A stretch of DNA of 64,000 nt from Thalassotalea eurytherma (GTDB taxonomy: Bacteria > Pseudomonadota > Gammaproteobacteria > Enterobacterales > Alteromonadaceae): positions 62,001 through 126,000 of the forward strand of contig NZ_BSSU01000012.1 in NCBI RefSeq assembly GCF_030161415.1, read 5' to 3'. How positions within the stretch are numbered: position 1 is the first letter of the stretch; the number at the start of each line of letters is the position of its first letter. Below the pieces are notes generated by a model, which was given only the letters and a program-made list of their open reading frames with translations, was not told where the DNA came from and made no database searches. Shown piece after piece: positions 33,921 to 40,647 of this stretch. Made by a program: the position numbers and the translations under genes.

Positions 33921-33988
33921 CTGATATGAATAAGTCTTAACTTGATCTGTCAGGTTTGACTAATAGAACTTAATCAAACCTGACAGTC
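33921..33988 (-). repeat. Intergenic repeat A, copy 2 (perfect 13-bp inverted repeat)
   Basis: Contains CTGTCAGGTTTGA at 33947-33959 and its exact complement TCAAACCTGACAG at 33974-33986, with a 14-base loop. Reverse-complemented, it matches 57 of 68 positions of 25011-25078. Base changes between copies keep the stem paired (an A-T pair in one copy is G-C in the other). No T-run follows on either strand. It lies between srap and the mercury genes. Confidence 0.85.
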
Positions 33989-34011
33989 GCATAAGTGCCC
34001 AAAAGCAGACC

Positions 34012-34230
34012 TTAAGATTTATTGCAGCAACTGCTTCCTTCTTGAATAGGTGGGCATTTAACAGTCCCGTAAGAGCAATAAACGCAACAATCGCCTTTTA
34101 ACGGCTTGAGTAGCGCTTTGCATCCCTCACATTCGTAATACCACTGGCAGGCGTTTGTTGGCATGGTCTCGACCTTACTAAATCCGCATTTGGGACAAGT
34201 AATCTTAGATTCTAATTCTATACCTTGCAT
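34012..34230 (-). CDS. GDCCVxC-motif cysteine-rich protein
   Basis: 72-residue protein with paired cysteines CPKCGFS, CEGCKALLK and the family-defining GDCCVYC, plus a C-terminal SSCCNKS tail. Small proteins of this family often sit next to merC or merT-like genes and are assumed to bind mercury or other soft metals in the cytoplasm. It overlaps the merC gene by 13 bases and ends the mercury operon. Exact role unknown. Confidence 0.8.
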   Translation of the reverse strand: MQGIELESKITCPKCGFSKVETMPTNACQWYYECEGCKALLKPLKGDCCVYCSYGTVKCPPIQEGSSCCNKS

Positions 34231-34607
34231 ACGGGTTCCTTAACTGGCTTAACGATATCCAACACTGACATAATTACCATCCATGTGATCCCAAAGTAAA
34301 ATAAGTAAGTGCTCCAGTCGTATTGCCACAACGGATAAAGTGCCAGCAATACTGCAATTGGGCCAACTACACTTAATATGCCTCTTACCACATGCTTATG
34401 TTGATACCAGTTGTACGAGTTGACCAATAAAGCGAGTGCAGCAAACAATGGTAATAAAGTATTAACCGCTATTCCTTCAAAATGAGACAGGAAACCAAGC
34501 CCTAGAGCTGATGCTAGTGAACCGAGTGCTGGAAAACATGCTGTGCAGCTAAGTGCGGCTAGCCAAACGCCACCAGAGCCGATTTTATCAAGAATTTTAT
34601 TAATCAT
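34218..34607 (-). CDS. merC: MerC-type mercury transport membrane protein
   Basis: 129-residue inner-membrane protein with four predicted helices, the MerC family size. A cysteine pair in AALSCTACFPALGSLASALG (first helix) matches the metal site of MerC, which carries Hg(II) across the inner membrane. No merA reductase or merP is present in the window, so uptake would need a partner elsewhere, or the protein acts in export or sensing. It is preceded by a MerR-type promoter-operator and followed by the overlapping GDCCVxC gene. Confidence 0.8.
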   Translation of the reverse strand: MINKILDKIGSGGVWLAALSCTACFPALGSLASALGLGFLSHFEGIAVNTLLPLFAALALLVNSYNWYQHKHVVRGILSVVGPIAVLLALYPLWQYDWSTYLFYFGITWMVIMSVLDIVKPVKEPVCKV

Positions 34608-34629
34608 AATTACCTCTATTTTTGAGGTA

Positions 34630-34660
34630 GTTTAAACTCCGTATATAGGTACAGAGTCAA
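34630..34660 (-). promoter_or_regulatory. MerR-type promoter and operator upstream of merC
   Basis: On the minus strand TTGACT (-35, 34655-34660) and TTAAAC (-10, 34630-34635) are 19 bases apart. The spacer region holds the dyad ACTCTGTA/TACGGAGT (34636-34657), close to the classical mer operator. The long spacer is the hallmark of promoters activated by MerR-family DNA untwisting. It lies between merR and merC, which run in the same direction. Confidence 0.87.
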
Positions 34661-34663
34661 CAG

Positions 34664-35041
34664 CTAACTGAGCGAATTTATTATTGGGCATGAGTTGGGG
34701 TCTTGATTGGCTTTACAAGAATTTGTCATATCTTGAATCACCTGCTCTAGCCGCTGCAAATCAGAAATTTTCTCCCTAATTAATCTGAGTTTCTGTAATC
34801 CCATAGACTCGACATCAGCACAGCTTCCACTTAGCGACATAAGCGAAGCGACTTCATCAAGTGTAAAACCCAAAGCTTTAGCTTTTAATATGAATTTAAG
34901 TTGATTGACATGTGTGTTGTCATAGATGCGATAACCGCTATCAGGCTTTAGTGGCTGTACAATAAGTCCTTTACGTTCATAGAATCGGACTGTTTCTACG
35001 TTAATGCTTAGTTCTTTAGCCAGCTTTCCAATGGTTTTCAT
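34664..35041 (-). CDS. merR: Mercury-responsive MerR regulator
   Basis: 125-residue MerR-family regulator. The winged-helix start IGKLAKELSINVETVRFYERKGL is canonical. All three mercury-binding cysteines have MerR-like spacing: GSCADVES near residue 74, TNSCKANQ near 108 and NSCPIINSL near 117. It is co-directional with merC rather than divergent, the operator lying between the two genes, so merR must have its own upstream promoter in 35042-35100. Confidence 0.9.
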   Translation of the reverse strand: MKTIGKLAKELSINVETVRFYERKGLIVQPLKPDSGYRIYDNTHVNQLKFILKAKALGFTLDEVASLMSLSGSCADVESMGLQKLRLIREKISDLQRLEQVIQDMTNSCKANQDPNSCPIINSLS

Positions 35042-35107
35042 AAACAGACTCTCTTAAACAACTAGCATCATTTTATCATTATTAGACAAAAGCTGAACTT
35101 CCGTTAA

Positions 35108-35177
35108 TCGCTTATAGCTGCCTGTCAGATGAAGTCTAAACCTAATCAGCAAAACTGTATGATCAGATATGAGCTAC
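35108..35177 (+). repeat. Intergenic repeat B, copy 1
   Basis: 70-base block beginning TCGCTTATAGCTGCC; matches the reverse complement of 23874-23942 at 30 of the first 35 positions, then in the shorter blocks AACTGTA and TCAGATATGA. It lies upstream of merR and points away from it. Its first part (CTTATAGC...CTGTCAG) also resembles repeat A copy 2 (CTTATGC...CTGTCAG), so A and B may be one family. Confidence 0.75.
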
Positions 35178-35266
35178 TACAAGTAATTAATGTTATTCAA
35201 CTAAATAGTTCTTGATCATCAATTGAGAAATTGAACTCTCAATAAACCTCTGCTGTTAAAGAGAGA

Positions 35267-35806
35267 CTACATTAACAATATTTTAAATGCGATTGCGATT
35301 AATACTAAACCGCCAAAGATTTCGGCTTTAGATTCTAACCATACGCCACTTTTTTTGCCGATATTCACGCCAATCCAGCTAAACGCAAACGTCGTGATGC
35401 CTATTATCAAGCAGGCTAAGATAATATCTACCTCAAGCAAAGTGATTGCATAACCTGCGGCCATAGCATCAATACTTGTAGCGATAGCAAGAACAAGTAG
35501 CACGCGATGAGTAACTTTTGCAATATCTTCTTCAATTCCTTCGGATAGGGACTCATAAATCATCTTACTACCGATAATAACGAGTAAGATAAAAGCTATC
35601 CAAGATGCATAATCTTCAATCCAAGATGATAACCCTTTACCGCTGTAATAACCTAGAGTTGGCATGAACCCTTGAAAAAAACCAAAATAAGTAGCGGCTT
35701 TAATAAAGAGCTTTTCAGCATTCTCTACTTTTTTAGAACCTAAGCCTATGGATACTGCAAACGCTTCCATACTGAGTGCTATAGCTAATACAAAAACTTC
35801 AAACAC
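35267..35806 (-). CDS. mntP: MntP-family manganese efflux pump
   Basis: 179-residue inner-membrane protein with six predicted helices in two related halves. The first half has [17 protein letters not shown], the second [18 protein letters not shown]. In most MntP proteins both signature positions are Asp (MDAFAVS and IDAMA); here the first is Glu, which may change metal preference. It stands alone between the mercury unit and the Qat remnant. MntP exports Mn(II); often riboswitch-controlled, but none was recognised in the upstream bases. Confidence 0.85.
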   Translation of the reverse strand: MFEVFVLAIALSMEAFAVSIGLGSKKVENAEKLFIKAATYFGFFQGFMPTLGYYSGKGLSSWIEDYASWIAFILLVIIGSKMIYESLSEGIEEDIAKVTHRVLLVLAIATSIDAMAAGYAITLLEVDIILACLIIGITTFAFSWIGVNIGKKSGVWLESKAEIFGGLVLIAIAFKILLM

Positions 35807-35857
35807 ACCGATTAAACCTGAATAAAATAGATCTGAGATTACCTGACATATAGATCT

Positions 35858-36490
35858 TTACCTAACTGAGGTTAAACACTTAAGGTTTACTGACAATTGC
35901 TCTATTACCGAAGCTTTATTTTTGTACCAAATTTCAGCTAGATATTCAGTAACAGTGCCAACACTTGAAGGAAACAGAATATTTCCCGCTACTTTAGCGA
36001 ATGGTCCATCGGTTTCGAGTAGAACCCTATCTTGAGGTATCCACGAAATTACTTTTTTTGCTCTGGCTGAGTTCAGCATAGCTGGCCCAATAGAAAAGAA
36101 GCAACCTAGATCAACGGCTTCCTGTACTTGCTTCTTTGTTCCTAAGAACCAGTGAAGAATAGGGACTCCTGCTTTAGGGTGTAACCTAAGCTGTTCAAGT
36201 ACTTCTCCTGTAGCGTTTAGACTATGAATAGTTAGGATTTTATCATCAAACATCTCACAGTTTTTTAAAATATGGGTGAAAACCTCTAGCTGATCATCAA
36301 AATGTTCTCTATAACCTTTTGAACTGTCTAGGCCGATTTCTCCGATATATCGAGTTCTATCAACTAGCCTATCGAATAGTGCTAATTCATTTTTTCTTAG
36401 ATGAGCAAGTTGAGGGTGCAGTCCCAAAGCCGTTTTACAGTGTTTTATGCCACTTGTTAACTGGACTGTACCTTCAAAAGCCGAAGGCAC
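35858..36490 (-). pseudogene. qatD: QatD-like TatD nuclease, 5' end deleted
   Basis: TatD-family metal-dependent nuclease lacking its N-terminal HxH metal site. The remaining frame has [46 protein letters not shown], the GVPILHWFLG segment and RVLLETDGPFAK, which follow the QatD branch. The frame can only begin at GTG 36488-36490, inside the fused qatA fragment and out of frame with it. In Qat systems (QatABCD) QatD is the last gene; here qatA's first 70 codons run straight into it, so a deletion removed most of qatA, all of qatB and qatC, and the qatD start. Confidence 0.75.
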
Positions 36491-36693
36491 AAATGTACTT
36501 GGATATATTCTTGTTCATCAGTATCCAAAGAGGCTTTGGTAAGTTCAAGAATCGTTGATTTTCCAGCCCCCCAATCACCAAAGACACCTATACTAATAGG
36601 CATTAATTCCTTTTCAGTTATAAGATCTTTAATCGACTCAGCCGTTTCATTAAAATTTAAGAAATCAATTTTTGATTCTTTATCAGACCACAT
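36457..36693 (-). pseudogene. qatA: QatA-like KAP P-loop NTPase, N-terminal fragment
   Basis: Starts MWSDKESKIDFLNFNETAE and carries the Walker A loop GVFGDWGAGKSTILEL near residue 40, the standard opening of KAP NTPases in Qat defense systems (normally 600 residues or more). Homology stops near EYIQVHL (about residue 68); the last ten codons are out-of-frame qatD sequence. It begins 18 bases before the resolvase stop, on the same strand. Not expected to work. Confidence 0.75.
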
Positions 36694-36711
36694 AACACCT
36701 CCTTTAATTTA

Positions 36712-37281
36712 TTATTTCTTTTGTTCCATTCTTTCAAGAGTTCGGTGAACCGTAGGGCGGCTAACAGAATATTTCTTCGCTAATGCAGAGATCGATTCAC
36801 CATTTAATTTATCTTTATATAATTCTTTCGCTTGTTTGTCTGTTAAAGCTGGCAATCTGCCCATGTGTTTGCCTTTAGCTTTAGCTTCTTCGCGGCCTTC
36901 TGCTGTTCTGGCTTTTATAAGATCCCGCTCAAGTTGAGCGAATACTCCACATAGGTTTATCATGGCTGTGGCAAACGGGTTATCATTTTTAGTATTAAGA
37001 GAGCCGTCAATAATATTTAAACAAGCACCCTTTTTGTGGATACTTTCAATGGCCTCAAGAATAGACTTTAATGATCGGCCTAGCCGATCAAGGCGAGTAA
37101 CAATTACTTCATCACCTTCTCTGATAAAATCGATGAGTTCCTTTAGCTTCTCTTCATTTCTAACGGAAGCACCAGATTGTTTACCTTGGAATATTTTTTC
37201 ACAGCCATGAGCGTCCAACTTGGACAGTTGAACATTCAAATCTTGTTCTTTAGTTGAGACTCTTGCAAAACCAACTTTCAT
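36712..37281 (-). CDS. Serine recombinase, resolvase/invertase family
   Basis: 189-residue small serine recombinase. MKVGFARVSTKEQDLNVQL carries the catalytic serine at residue 9; TRLDRLGRSLKSIL and FAQLERDLIKARTAEG follow; the C-terminal helix-turn-helix is ESISALAKKYSVSRPTVHRTL. Length is that of Tn3-type resolvases and DNA invertases. ATG 37279-37281 fits the family; a longer frame to 37317 would run into the upstream repeats. The repeats just upstream look like its recombination site. No tnpA is present, so it may be a leftover of a transposon or a multimer-resolution unit of the island. Confidence 0.88.
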   Translation of the reverse strand: MKVGFARVSTKEQDLNVQLSKLDAHGCEKIFQGKQSGASVRNEEKLKELIDFIREGDEVIVTRLDRLGRSLKSILEAIESIHKKGACLNIIDGSLNTKNDNPFATAMINLCGVFAQLERDLIKARTAEGREEAKAKGKHMGRLPALTDKQAKELYKDKLNGESISALAKKYSVSRPTVHRTLERMEQKK

Positions 37282-37282
37282 A

Positions 37283-37384
37283 TGTACGAAACCTGTAACT
37301 TTCGTACACCTTACCAAGCAGGTGAACGAAAGTCCATTAAATTACATTCGTACATGAACGAAATTTTATGCCAAAATTCGTTCA
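37283..37384. other. Putative res site of the serine resolvase (three dyad subsites)
   Basis: Six inverted half-sites of the form TGWACGAAA make three pairs: 37283-37308 (26 bp), 37323-37354 (32 bp) and 37355-37384 (30 bp). Three unequal dyads directly upstream of a resolvase gene are the layout of Tn3/gamma-delta res sites (28, 34 and 25 bp). They could also serve as operators for resolvase autoregulation. Confidence 0.75.
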
Positions 37385-37410
37385 CATAAAAAGTGAAATA
37401 AATGACAATT

Positions 37411-37800
37411 CTAACTATCAAGTGACTTAATTATTCCGCACGCTTCAACGGTGTTTTCAGTTGTACATGAACTTACCATTTGTTGAAGCTCTGCCTTTAA
37501 CGCCTTGAGTTCTCTCATGCGCTTATTAACTAAGCTCAATTGTTGCTCGATAAGAGCATTAACACTTGCACAGCTTTCTTCTGGCTTATTTTTAAGTTCA
37601 ATAAGACGCTTAACATCTATTAGAGGGATATCCAAACTTCGGCAATGCTTTATAAACTCTAATTCTTTTAAAGCCCGTTCACCGTATAACCTGTAATTCC
37701 CTTCAGTACGTTCAGGAGTTGAAAGCAACCCTTCTTTCTCGTAATACCGAATTGTTTGTATCGAACACCCTGTCGTTTTTGAAAGTTCACCTATTTTCAT
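37411..37800 (-). CDS. Cd/Pb-responsive MerR-family regulator (CadR/PbrR-like)
   Basis: 129-residue MerR-family regulator with IGELSKTTGCSIQTIRYYEKEGLL at the start. Cysteines in PEESCASVNALIEQQ near residue 77 and in the C-terminal VSSCTTENTVEACGII loop near residues 112-122 match the CadR/PbrR metal site. It is divergent from the CDF transporter gene, with an 82-bp gap that holds a matching promoter-operator. Confidence 0.87.
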   Translation of the reverse strand: MKIGELSKTTGCSIQTIRYYEKEGLLSTPERTEGNYRLYGERALKELEFIKHCRSLDIPLIDVKRLIELKNKPEESCASVNALIEQQLSLVNKRMRELKALKAELQQMVSSCTTENTVEACGIIKSLDS

Positions 37801-37819
37801 AAAACTTTAGTCCTAAAAC

Positions 37820-37850
37820 TTGACTCTATAGTCACTATAGACTTTATAGT
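37820..37850 (+). promoter_or_regulatory. MerR-type promoter of the CDF transporter gene
   Basis: TTGACT (37820-37825) and TATAGT (37845-37850) are separated by 19 bases. The spacer contains the dyad ACTCTATAGT/ACTATAGACT, near the CadR/PbrR/ZntR operator consensus. It lies in the divergent gap between the regulator and the transporter. Confidence 0.9.
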
Positions 37851-37882
37851 TGAATTATTAAACAAATAACTAAGGCCGTGTA

Positions 37883-38539
37883 ATGAGTGGTTGTGGTTGC
37901 GAAGTCGAACTAAAAGATGCGAAACAAAAATATGTGCTGTATTGGTTGCTCGGTATTAATGCGGTTATGTTCTGCGTTGAGATTACTGTGGGCCTATATG
38001 CAAATTCGACGGCTTTGATAGCAGATTCAATGGATATGCTGGCTGATGCAATTGTCTATGGAATTGCCTTGTATGCGGTAAGTCGATCTTTAAAGCATAA
38101 AGCCAATGCAGCCCTTATCAGCGGTTACTTTCAGCTTACACTCGGATTACTGATAATCTTTGACATAGTAAGAAGAATAATCGGAGCAGGTGAGCCTCAC
38201 TCTTGGTTCATGATCGGCTTTGGTTTTATTGCATTAATAGCAAACGTTATTTGTTTAGTTTTAATCAGAAAGCATAACAATGGTGAAGTGCATATGCGTG
38301 CAAGCTGGATATTTTCAGCCAACGATGTGATCGCAAATATGGGCGTAATTGCTGCTGGTGTGTTGGTGATGCTACTTGATTCACGCTGGCCTGACATTGT
38401 GATTGGTAGTGTGATTGCAATCCTAATTTTAAGAGGGGCTTACCTGATTATTACTGATGCGAAGAAAGAGCTGAGCAACGCAGAGTTAACAAGCGAAAAC
38501 AATGGCTGTAGTGGAAGTAAATCAAAATCATGTTCTTAA
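37883..38539 (+). CDS. Short cation diffusion facilitator without C-terminal domain
   Basis: 218-residue inner-membrane metal exporter with six predicted helices. Metal-site motifs are ALIADSMDMLADAI in helix 2 and FSANDVIANMGV in helix 5. It lacks the cytoplasmic ferredoxin-like C-terminal domain of most CDF proteins. Both termini carry cysteines instead (MSGCGCE and NNGCSGSKSKSCS). Control by the adjacent CadR-like regulator points to Cd(II), Pb(II) or Zn(II). Confidence 0.82.
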   Translation: MSGCGCEVELKDAKQKYVLYWLLGINAVMFCVEITVGLYANSTALIADSMDMLADAIVYGIALYAVSRSLKHKANAALISGYFQLTLGLLIIFDIVRRIIGAGEPHSWFMIGFGFIALIANVICLVLIRKHNNGEVHMRASWIFSANDVIANMGVIAAGVLVMLLDSRWPDIVIGSVIAILILRGAYLIITDAKKELSNAELTSENNGCSGSKSKSCS

Positions 38540-38551
38540 AGGAAATTGATA

Positions 38552-39280
38552 ATGAGTGCTAATTATTCAGAGAAAACAAAAATATTAGACTTTGATGATC
38601 AAAGCATCCAATCGTTAATAGCGGAGCGAAATTGGCAAGCTTTGGATGATTACAACAAGATTGGAGCTGCTTACACCTTTGTGAAAGACGAGATTCAATT
38701 CGGCTACAACCGCAGTGATGATATCGTCGCAAGTGAAGTATTAGCTGATGGCTATGGACAGTGTAATACCAAGGGAAACTTGTTGATGGCTCTATTACGG
38801 GCACTTGGCATTCAATGCCGATTTCATGGTTTCACGATTGATCAACAACTCCAGAAAGGCGCTATTCCCTCTTATGTATTTTGGCTTGCCCCAAAATACA
38901 TTATCCATAGCTGGGTTGAAGTTTTCTTTAATGATGAGTGGATCAATTTAGAAGGCTTTATTCTCGACGAAGCTTATCTAAGTTCTATTCAATCCAAATT
39001 CAGTCAAGCTAAAGATAGTTTTTGTGGTTATGGTATCGCTACGACCTGCATAAAAAATCCAGAGACTAACTGGGCAGGGAAAGATACTTATATCCAAAAA
39101 GAAGGCATACACGACGACTTTGGTCTATATGATTCACCCGATGAATTCTATACTGAGCAGGGAACCAATCTAACGGGTATAAAACGTTGGGCGTACCAAA
39201 ACTTTATCCGCCATATCATTAATTGGAATGTACAAAGGCTTAGAGGTAAAAATGTAAGCGCCGAGGCTCAACATGCATAG
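38552..39280 (+). CDS. Transglutaminase-like cysteine protease domain protein
   Basis: 242-residue soluble protein with a transglutaminase-like core: catalytic Cys in DGYGQCNTKGNLLMALLRAL near residue 70, His in IHSWVEVFFNDEWINLEGF near residue 128 and a following acidic residue. No signal peptide is visible, so it is probably cytoplasmic. It lies 12 bases after the short CDF gene and overlaps the next CDF gene by 8 bases, so it is part of the metal operon. Its role in metal resistance is unknown. Start ATG 38552-38554 with AAGGA upstream. Confidence 0.7.
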   Translation: MSANYSEKTKILDFDDQSIQSLIAERNWQALDDYNKIGAAYTFVKDEIQFGYNRSDDIVASEVLADGYGQCNTKGNLLMALLRALGIQCRFHGFTIDQQLQKGAIPSYVFWLAPKYIIHSWVEVFFNDEWINLEGFILDEAYLSSIQSKFSQAKDSFCGYGIATTCIKNPETNWAGKDTYIQKEGIHDDFGLYDSPDEFYTEQGTNLTGIKRWAYQNFIRHIINWNVQRLRGKNVSAEAQHA

Positions 39281-40172
39281 CCACTCTCACGGTCATAATC
39301 ACACTCACAATGATGAGGACGCTTCGAGACGTATTGGTTGGGCTTTTTTTCTCAACCTCACGTTTACCATCATCGAATTTATCGGGGGTTGGTTAACCAA
39401 TAGTACGGCAATCATGGCAGATGCTATCCATGATTTAGGAGATAGCATTTCCATAGGCACCGCATGGGGATTAAATAAGCTCAGTAACAAGCCAGCCTCT
39501 AGCCAGTTTTCATATGGATACAAGCGCTTTTCATTACTTGGCGCATTGATTAACGGTTTGGTATTAACTGTTGGCTCTATTTTTATACTAATTGAGGCTA
39601 TACCAAGATTAGCTAACCCCGAAATGCCTCAAGTCGAAGGAATGCTCTTATTAGCTATTTTTGGCATGGTTGTTAACGGTTACGCTGCCTATAAGCTAAG
39701 TCATGGAAAGACCCTAAATGAACGAGTTTTAAACTGGCACTTGCTTGAAGACGTTTTAGGCTGGATAGCTATTTTTATCGTATCAATTGTATTGATGTTT
39801 GTTGAGTGGCCTATACTCGACCCTATTTTATCGATTTGTTTTACTCTTTTTATTTTATTTAACGTTGTAAGAACATTGAAATCGACACTTATGCTGTTCT
39901 TACAAGCGACACCAGATATTGAGCTTATTGAAAGTATTAAATCGAAAATAGTGTCTAAAGCCATTGTGGGTGAAGTACATCATTTGCACATCTGGTCACT
40001 TGATGGTGAAAACAACGTTTTAACCGCTCATATTGTTTTAAACACTGAAATATCTAACAAAGAACTGAAATCGTACAAACTAGAGTTACAGCATGAGCTT
40101 AAAGAGTTTGATTTTGCTCATACAACAATTGAGATTGAGTTTATGAACGAGACATGTCGTGACGCAAGCTAA
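39273..40172 (+). CDS. CDF family cation efflux protein (CzcD-like)
   Basis: 299-residue metal/proton antiporter with a His-rich N terminus (MHSHSHGHNHTHND), six helices and a cytoplasmic C-terminal domain. Metal ligands are in IMADAIHDLGDS (helix 2) and NWHLLEDVLGW (helix 5), the His/Asp pattern of Zn/Cd exporters. The C-terminal HLHIWSLDGENNVLTAHIVL segment is standard for CzcD. It overlaps the transglutaminase-like gene, making a CDF-TGase-CDF run. Confidence 0.88.
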   Translation: MHSHSHGHNHTHNDEDASRRIGWAFFLNLTFTIIEFIGGWLTNSTAIMADAIHDLGDSISIGTAWGLNKLSNKPASSQFSYGYKRFSLLGALINGLVLTVGSIFILIEAIPRLANPEMPQVEGMLLLAIFGMVVNGYAAYKLSHGKTLNERVLNWHLLEDVLGWIAIFIVSIVLMFVEWPILDPILSICFTLFILFNVVRTLKSTLMLFLQATPDIELIESIKSKIVSKAIVGEVHHLHIWSLDGENNVLTAHIVLNTEISNKELKSYKLELQHELKEFDFAHTTIEIEFMNETCRDAS

Positions 40173-40216
40173 TTGATAGTGTTAACATTGGCATAACTAA
40201 GAGAACATTGAACAAA

Positions 40217-40579
40217 ATGAATATTAAACAATTTCCTGCATACATCATGATAGTGCTGATACTACTTCAGTCATTTTCTGGTGTGGCAAAAATTGCTAAT
40301 ATTCATATTGTTGATTCCGAGCATATAAAAACCGAGCATGTTCATGCTTTAGATGACCATATTCCTTCTGAACAATTAATACAATCATCAGCAGATAATG
40401 ACCAACACAACCCCGCTGATTGTCATCATTGCGGACACTGCAATGGCTCGCATGTACAGTTTGCTACACACATCTACATCAGTGAGAATTTTGATTTCAA
40501 ATCAAATCATGCCTTTGATTACTTAAAAGTAGTCATTGAAGCTCCCCTTTCAAGATTGCTTCGACCTCCCAAGAGTTAG
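40217..40579 (+). CDS. Small secreted His-rich protein preceding the czc genes
   Basis: 120-residue protein with a hydrophobic leader (FPAYIMIVLILLQSFSGVA), several histidines (EHIKTEHVHALDDH) and a CHHCGHCNGSH cluster that should bind metal in the periplasm. It ends LSRLLRPPKS, the RPP ending also seen in the unrelated-looking protein at 60544. Similar small proteins precede RND metal efflux operons (CopL or DUF2946-like). A TTG start at 40208 with a better-placed AGAG site is possible. Confidence 0.6.
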   Translation: MNIKQFPAYIMIVLILLQSFSGVAKIANIHIVDSEHIKTEHVHALDDHIPSEQLIQSSADNDQHNPADCHHCGHCNGSHVQFATHIYISENFDFKSNHAFDYLKVVIEAPLSRLLRPPKS

Positions 40580-40647
40580 TCCTTTTATTTAATTAGCGCG
40601 TTAGGCGGCAAGCCTTCGCTCCTTTCATAAAATAAACAGGACAAAAT

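Noticed and set aside
33947-33986. Repeat A hairpin as a rho-independent terminator for srap or the mercury operon
   Set aside because: The stem is strong but the loop is 14 bases and no T-run follows on either strand; a homologous copy near 25011 has conserved flanks a terminator would not need.
23874-35177. Repeats A and B as integron attC sites
   Set aside because: No GTTRRRY/RYYYAAC core pairs at the ends, no array of cassettes, and the recombinase genes here are not IntI-like.
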